Assembly (NCBI RefSeq): GCF_006715025.1
Contig: NZ_VFMK01000001.1
Span: 2,356,001-2,420,000 of the forward strand
Length of the DNA: 64,000 nucleotides
DNA from: Serratia fonticola
GTDB taxonomy: Bacteria > Pseudomonadota > Gammaproteobacteria > Enterobacterales > Enterobacteriaceae
Reading direction: 5' to 3'
Shown here: piece after piece, positions 59,461 through 64,000 of the stretch
Layout: each line of letters starts with the position of its first letter
How positions within the stretch are numbered: the first letter of the stretch is position 1
Notes under the pieces: generated by a model
What the model was told of the DNA's origin: nothing
Databases searched by the model: none
Seen by the model: the letters and a program-made list of their open reading frames with translations, nothing else
Translations under genes and position numbers: made by a program

Positions 59461-60332
59461 ACGACGCCATCTTGCGTGTTGAACATTTAATGATGCGTTT
59501 TGGTGGCATCAAGGCGCTAAACGATGTGAATCTGGCGGTGGAAAGGGGGTCGATTACGGCATTGATTGGCCCGAACGGTGCCGGGAAAACGACCGTATTC
59601 AACTGTCTGACGGGGTTCTACCGCGCCAGCGGCGGGGCGATCCGGCTTAATACCCGGAACAACCCGACCGATGTGATCCGTGTTCTCGGGCAGAAATTTC
59701 GCGCCAGTGACTGGATCAACCCTGCGCAATTGGGCTCCCGGCTTTACTACAAAATGTTTGGTGGCACCCATTTGGTGAACCGTGCCGGATTGGCGCGAAC
59801 CTTCCAGAATATCCGCCTGTTTCGTGAAATGTCGGTGGTAGAGAATCTGCTGGTTGCGCAGCATCGCTTGAGTAATCGCAGCCTGATTGCCGGGGTGCTC
59901 AACACACCTGCCTACCGTCGAGCAGAAAACGAAGCGCTGGATCGCGCGTTTTACTGGCTGGAGGTGGTCGAATTGGTGGATTGCGCCAACCGGTTGGCGG
60001 GGGAGATGTCATATGGGCAGCAACGGCGCCTGGAGATCGCCCGCGCCATGTGTACGACCCCGGAAATGATCTGTCTGGATGAACCTGCTGCCGGGCTGAA
60101 CCCGGTGGAAACCGCCACCCTGAGCCGGATCATCCGTTTTCTGCGTCAGCATCACGGCATTACGGTGTTACTTATCGAACATGATATGGGGATGGTGATG
60201 GAGATTTCCGATCATGTGATCGTGCTGGATCACGGGGATGTGATCGCCCAAGGTACGCCGCAAGAGATCCAACATAATGACAGCGTGATCGCCGCTTATC
60301 TGGGCGCCGACGAAGAGGAACTGGCGGGATGA
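59457..60332 (+). CDS. livG: branched-chain amino acid ABC ATPase LivG
   Basis: A 291-residue ABC ATPase, longer than generic ATPases by the LivG-type insert between Walker A (GPNGAGKTT, about residues 36-44) and the signature. The signature is MSYGQQRRLEIARAM, Walker B is MICLDEPAAGLNP, and the switch His is in LIEHDMGMV. It works with LivF and the LivHM channel. Overlaps livM by four bases and livF by four bases. Confidence 0.94.
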   Translation: MNDAILRVEHLMMRFGGIKALNDVNLAVERGSITALIGPNGAGKTTVFNCLTGFYRASGGAIRLNTRNNPTDVIRVLGQKFRASDWINPAQLGSRLYYKMFGGTHLVNRAGLARTFQNIRLFREMSVVENLLVAQHRLSNRSLIAGVLNTPAYRRAENEALDRAFYWLEVVELVDCANRLAGEMSYGQQRRLEIARAMCTTPEMICLDEPAAGLNPVETATLSRIIRFLRQHHGITVLLIEHDMGMVMEISDHVIVLDHGDVIAQGTPQEIQHNDSVIAAYLGADEEELAG

Positions 60333-61045
60333 ATGAGGTGATGCTGGAGTTTCGTGATGTGGATGTGCATTACGGCCCGATACAGGCGCTGCAACAGGTT
60401 TCACTGCAGGTAAGGCAGGGCGAAACCGTTGCATTGATTGGGGCTAACGGAGCCGGGAAGTCCACGCTGCTGATGTCCATCTTCGGTCAGCCGCGCATCA
60501 GCGGTGGGCAGATTCTGTTTTATGGTGAAGATATCAGTCAGCGCTCGACGCATTTTGTCGCCAGTAGCGGTATCGCACAGGCACCGGAAGGCCGGAGGAT
60601 CTTTCCTGATATGAGCGTGGAGGAGAACCTGTTGATGGGCACCATCACCCTTGGCAATCGCTACGTAGCCGAAGATATGCCGCGCATGTTTGAACTGTTC
60701 CCTCGCCTGAAGGAGCGGCGTAACCAGCGTGCGATGACCATGTCGGGTGGAGAGCAACAAATGCTGGCGATAGCCCGTGCGTTAATGAGCAGACCAAAAT
60801 TGCTCTTGCTGGATGAACCCAGCCTGGGATTGGCACCGATTATCGTCAAACAGATTTTCAGCATTTTGCGCGAGCTCGCCAACAGTGGTATGACGATTTT
60901 CCTGGTAGAACAAAATGCCAACCATGCGTTGAAGCTGTCCGACAGAGGCTATGTGATGGTTAATGGGCAGATCCGGCTCAGTGGTTCAGGGGACGAACTG
61001 CTGAGCAATCAGGAGGTGAGAAAAGCCTATCTTGGCGGGGGATAA
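60329..61045 (+). CDS. livF: branched-chain amino acid ABC ATPase LivF
   Basis: A 238-residue ABC ATPase, the second motor subunit. Walker A GANGAGKST (about 37-45), signature TMSGGEQQMLAIARALM, Walker B LLLLDEPSLGLAP, and the switch segment FLVEQNANHAL, which is typical for LivF because Glu-Gln-Asn replaces the usual switch His. Start overlaps the livG stop (ATGA). Last gene of livJHMGF; a hairpin lies 11 bases past its stop. Confidence 0.94.
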   Translation: MNEVMLEFRDVDVHYGPIQALQQVSLQVRQGETVALIGANGAGKSTLLMSIFGQPRISGGQILFYGEDISQRSTHFVASSGIAQAPEGRRIFPDMSVEENLLMGTITLGNRYVAEDMPRMFELFPRLKERRNQRAMTMSGGEQQMLAIARALMSRPKLLLLDEPSLGLAPIIVKQIFSILRELANSGMTIFLVEQNANHALKLSDRGYVMVNGQIRLSGSGDELLSNQEVRKAYLGGG

Positions 61046-61056
61046 ACGTCGGGCCA

Positions 61057-61087
61057 TTCCCGATGGAGGTATTCCCTTCATCGGGAA
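61057..61087. terminator. hairpin between livF and the hydroxylase gene
   Basis: TTCCCGATG (61057-61065) pairs with CATCGGGAA (61079-61087); AGG and CCT inside extend the stem. It lies between convergent genes; no T run. Confidence 0.5.
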
Positions 61088-61095
61088 GCGCGGGC

Positions 61096-61782
61096 TCAAA
61101 ACTGACGTCTTACCCAGCGTACATTCAGCCTGACCAATAATACGATCAAGGCAGATAACGCCCGCAGGTTGAGTGGAAGATCGCGGCGGCGGATATCCAG
61201 CAACAGTACGGTACGGACCCGATCGCTGTCGTTCCACACTTCATGCTCAAAGGTATCATCCCACAGCATGAATTCACCTTCATTCAGGCGATACTCCTTC
61301 CCATTTAGCTTTAAGACGGCGGCGGGGCTGCCGTCTGCCCGTTTGGGCATGGCAAGCACCAGATAACCGCGCAAAATGCCGCGAAATGGGCCACGGTGTG
61401 CGGGCACCTGTTTGCCAGGGGCCAGAAAAGAGAGTGACGCGGAGAGCACATCTGGCGCGTTGCTGATCAATCGGGCTAGCGTGGGGCAGCGCGCCAGGTT
61501 TTGTGGAATTGGGTGGCCGTAGGCCTGCAAGATAAACATCCGCCAGTCGCGATCATCGTTAGCGGAAATTGCCGCCTGTTCGCTCATGATCTCATGGAAA
61601 CGGGGGATATGCTGCAGGTTATGGGCTACATCCAGCGCTTCCTCACGGATCTGCTGCCATTGCGCAGTGAAATAGCGGGCGTCGCTAAACCACTGATGGC
61701 TATCGAGTACGGGCCCACTGGAGAGTTGCCGATCGTAAATCTGGCGTAAGACACGCACGGCCCGATCGTAGAGAAATGGCAT
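61096..61782 (-). CDS. LpxO-like aspartyl/asparaginyl beta-hydroxylase family dioxygenase
   Basis: A 228-residue Fe(II)/2-oxoglutarate oxygenase. The double-stranded beta-helix includes PAHRGPFRGILRGYLVLAMP (first iron His, and Arg for 2-oxoglutarate) and GEFMLWDDTFEHEVWNDSDRVRTVLLLDIRR (second His and the conserved R). LpxO hydroxylates a secondary acyl chain of lipid A at the membrane; LpxO has membrane anchors, and this protein has a hydrophobic C-terminus (RALSALIVLLVRLNV) that could serve. Substrate by family likeness only. Two genes for lipid A tailoring (with pagP) thus occur within 8 kb. Confidence 0.8.
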   Translation of the reverse strand: MPFLYDRAVRVLRQIYDRQLSSGPVLDSHQWFSDARYFTAQWQQIREEALDVAHNLQHIPRFHEIMSEQAAISANDDRDWRMFILQAYGHPIPQNLARCPTLARLISNAPDVLSASLSFLAPGKQVPAHRGPFRGILRGYLVLAMPKRADGSPAAVLKLNGKEYRLNEGEFMLWDDTFEHEVWNDSDRVRTVLLLDIRRRDLPLNLRALSALIVLLVRLNVRWVRRQF

Positions 61783-61974
61783 ATTGCCCCCGATGGATAA
61801 AATAACGTTGTCCCTGAAACGCAGTTTAGCAGAGGGTTGAAATCAGAGAGGTTTCTGCGGTCAAGAAGGCTGTTGAAAAAAACAGCATCACTAAAGTGTG
61901 ATGCGTGTCGCATTTTAGTTATAGGTTGGATAAAATATTGCGACTGCCTGCCTCTTTACTGGAACATCATCAAG

Positions 61975-63162
61975 ATGGAAGAAATCAACACTTCCCGTTC
62001 GACCGCCTGGATGCGCGTGGTCGTTCTGGCCATTTCGGCATTTATCTTTAATACCACCGAATTTATCCCTGTGGGGTTATTGAGTGATATTGCCCAAAGC
62101 TTTGAGATGCAAACCGAGCAGGTTGGCTTGATCATTACTATCTACGCCTGGATTGTCGCCACGGCCTCGCTGGTTTGTATGCTGCTGACCAGCAAGATTG
62201 AGCGGCGCAAGCTGTTGATCGGGGTATTTATCCTGTTTATTGCCAGCCACGTGCTCACCGCAGTGGCCTGGAACTTTACCACGTTGGTGATCTCGCGGGC
62301 TGGGGTAGCGCTGGCACACTCGGTGTTCTGGTCGATCACCGCATCATTGGCCATTCGCGTGGCACCGGCGGGAAAGAAAGCGCAGGCGCTCAGTATGTTG
62401 GCAGGAGGAACCGCGCTGGCAATGGTGCTGGGGCTGCCACTGGGCCGAGTTGTCGGGCAGTTGCTGGGGTGGCGGATGACGTTTATTGGTATTGCTGTTT
62501 GCGCCACGCTGGCGCTGGTGATGCTATGGCGTCTGTTGCCGGTGCTGAAAAGCGAGCATTCCGGGTCGTTGTCCAGTATCCCGGTTTTGTTCAAGCGCCC
62601 TGCGTTGGTCAGCCTGTACATGCTGACTATCATTGTCGTCACCGCACACTTTACCGCTTACAGCTACATTGAACCTTTTATTCAGACCGTTGTGGGATTA
62701 TCCGCGAACTTTACTACGTTAATGCTGCTGCTGTTCGGTGCTGCAGGTATTGTTGGTAGCCTGTTGTTCAGCCGCTACAGTGAACGTTTTCCTTCCGGCT
62801 TTTTTATTGGGGCGATTGCCCTGCTGGCAGCCAGCCTGTTACTACTGTTACCGGCCGCGGGGAACGAAACCTCCCTGACGTTGCTTTGCGTTGTGTGGGG
62901 GATGGCCATTATGGCGATTGGTCTTTCCATGCAGGCTAAAGTGCTCAGTCTGGCACCGGATGCGACTGACGTCGCCATGGCGATGTTCTCCGGGTTGTAT
63001 AACCTGGGAATTGGCGGTGGTGCGCTGTTGGGTAATCAGGTCAGCCTGCACTTAGGGATGGCGAACATCGGTTTTGTTGGTGCTCCACTGGCACTGATTG
63101 CCCTTGGTTGGTGCGTGCTGAGTTTCTACCGCAGCGAGCGATTGCAACACCACCAGGCCTGA
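61975..63162 (+). CDS. sotB: sugar efflux transporter SotB
   Basis: A 395-residue major facilitator with 12 membrane segments. It follows E. coli SotB (YdeA) closely: WMRVVVLAISAFIFNTTEFIPVGLLSDIAQSFEMQTEQVGL, LLTSKIERRKLLIGVF, FWSITASLAIRVAPAGKKAQALS and VLSLAPDATDVAMAMFSG. SotB exports arabinose and IPTG-like sugars. The frame runs to 61837, but GGAAC precedes the ATG at 61975 (MEEINTSRSTAW), which is the family start. It diverges from the hydroxylase gene across a 192-bp region. Confidence 0.92.
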   Translation: MEEINTSRSTAWMRVVVLAISAFIFNTTEFIPVGLLSDIAQSFEMQTEQVGLIITIYAWIVATASLVCMLLTSKIERRKLLIGVFILFIASHVLTAVAWNFTTLVISRAGVALAHSVFWSITASLAIRVAPAGKKAQALSMLAGGTALAMVLGLPLGRVVGQLLGWRMTFIGIAVCATLALVMLWRLLPVLKSEHSGSLSSIPVLFKRPALVSLYMLTIIVVTAHFTAYSYIEPFIQTVVGLSANFTTLMLLLFGAAGIVGSLLFSRYSERFPSGFFIGAIALLAASLLLLLPAAGNETSLTLLCVVWGMAIMAIGLSMQAKVLSLAPDATDVAMAMFSGLYNLGIGGGALLGNQVSLHLGMANIGFVGAPLALIALGWCVLSFYRSERLQHHQA

Positions 63163-64000
63163 GAGGCGCAATGCTAGGCGAAGTGCCCTGTATACCGCTT
63201 TCTGCTTTACCAGCACAGTTATCGGCGTATTTCATATCCTGACAACGTCGATACTGGCTGGCAATGCCTTCCTGGTTCAACTTTTTTGCATCCTTGTCAT
63301 CCCCAGACCGTGACCAAAGTTAAAAATATAAACGCCTTCCATCGTATTCAGGTTGCTCACTAGGCGGTGAGCAACGCCTGGTTGATGCTCGCTTTCTCAG
63401 TATTTACTGGTAAACACCCGATATTTCGTTCGCTAAACAAACGTTGACCTTTTAAACCTCCGCGTCTTTGCCAAACTCAGGCGATCGCTACCTGCATGCC
63501 ACCAGTTACTCTACCTCCGCGCATCCTGGTCTGCTGCCATTACCGTTCACGGTGTTTTCAGAGGAAGGTACCGTTTTTACGGCAATTATCCTGCCATCTC
63601 ACTGACAGGGAAAATAAAACCAATTTGTCAGCAACCTCATTCCATCATCGATGTTTTTCTGCTTCGTACTTGGTGGTTAAAAATATTCTTGGTGAAAATA
63701 GCGTTGTGCAAACATCAATTGCAACGATTGTGATCATTTTTGTTGGGAAGGCGTGAGGATGTTCCATCATTCATGTAAACATCTCTGATTGCGAACCACT
63801 CTCAAATAGGATTATTCTTGCTGCATAGGATTAATCTTAATCAATTTAACTTAGGAATTATCTTGGTTACCTATTCTACCAAATATCTCATTTCGATTTT
63901 ATAACATTAAAATCGCGATTAAATCTCTTAAATTTAGCATAAAAATCTTAATATTTACTTTTCAGTAGTTAATGATGCTATGTTTTATCCGGGTAAGTAA
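63163..64000. other. gene-poor tail of the window
   Basis: About 840 bases after sotB. One 86-codon frame (63496-63756) is open, but it has no ribosome-binding site, a low-complexity composition and no recognisable motif. From about 63760 the sequence is strongly AT-rich, as in a promoter for a gene beyond the window. Nothing else supportable is seen. Confidence 0.4.

Noticed and set aside
63496..63756. 86-codon plus-strand frame after sotB
   Set aside because: Odd composition (many Cys, His and Arg), no ribosome-binding site and no homologue recognised.
1..64000. CRISPR array, transposase, rRNA operon or toxin-antitoxin pair
   Set aside because: No regularly spaced repeats, no DDE or serine-recombinase proteins, no rRNA sequence and no convincing toxin-antitoxin gene pair were seen.

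Overview
The window looks like chromosome of a Serratia-type member of the Enterobacterales (Yersiniaceae). Most proteins read as close relatives of E. coli K-12 proteins and sit in E. coli-like local gene order, including yeiQ, efpL, yeiW, setB, fruBKA, nfo, yeiH, yeiE, lysP and cirA, and then plaP, sbcB, yeeA and tmaR. The presence of torCA, a puu block, dsdCXA, a second MCE lipid transporter and an ERIC repeat also fits. The genus is inferred from recalled families, not from a search. No integrase, transposase, phage structural gene, rRNA or CRISPR array was seen.

Layout. 1-7 kb: end of a fimbrial locus, hexuronate genes (yeiQ-type reductase divergent from uxuA), efpL, mtr with a TrpR-like operator, yeiW and setB. 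7-11 kb: torC-torA TMAO respiration operon with a ModE-like palindrome upstream. 11-16 kb: Nudix hydrolase, Cra-controlled fruBKA and nfo. 16-23 kb: yeiH/yeiE, lysP and Fur-controlled cirA. 23-31 kb: a ribose-type ABC importer pair without a binding protein, then putrescine use (puuB, puuR, puuA, plaP) with two PuuR-like operators. 31-41 kb: sbcB, a 53-residue membrane protein that is easily missed, a thioester-reductase-like SDR, a stand-alone CI/LexA-like repressor, yeeA, tmaR and a four-gene MCE lipid transport operon. 41-45 kb: dsdC/dsdXA for D-serine.

45.0-52.6 kb is the accessory region of most interest. A TetR gene diverges from a tight seven-gene row: AroH-class chorismate mutase, VAO-type FAD oxidoreductase, acyl-CoA-dehydrogenase-like flavoprotein, formyltransferase, cupin, MFS exporter and SDR. 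A perfect palindrome overlaps the promoter of that row. It reads as a compact pathway that draws on chorismate, modifies the product by oxidation and formyl transfer, and exports it. I do not recognise it as a known pathway.

52.7-64 kb: a YdeN-like serine hydrolase, pagP, tRNA-Asn, a small lipoprotein, an ERIC element in front of a complete livJHMGF operon, an LpxO-like hydroxylase, sotB and about 0.8 kb with no gene I can support.

Start codons were moved inside longer open frames wherever a ribosome-binding site, a known homologue start or a signal peptide decided it. Family and gene names come from recalled family sequences; all regulatory sites are predictions from sequence pattern.
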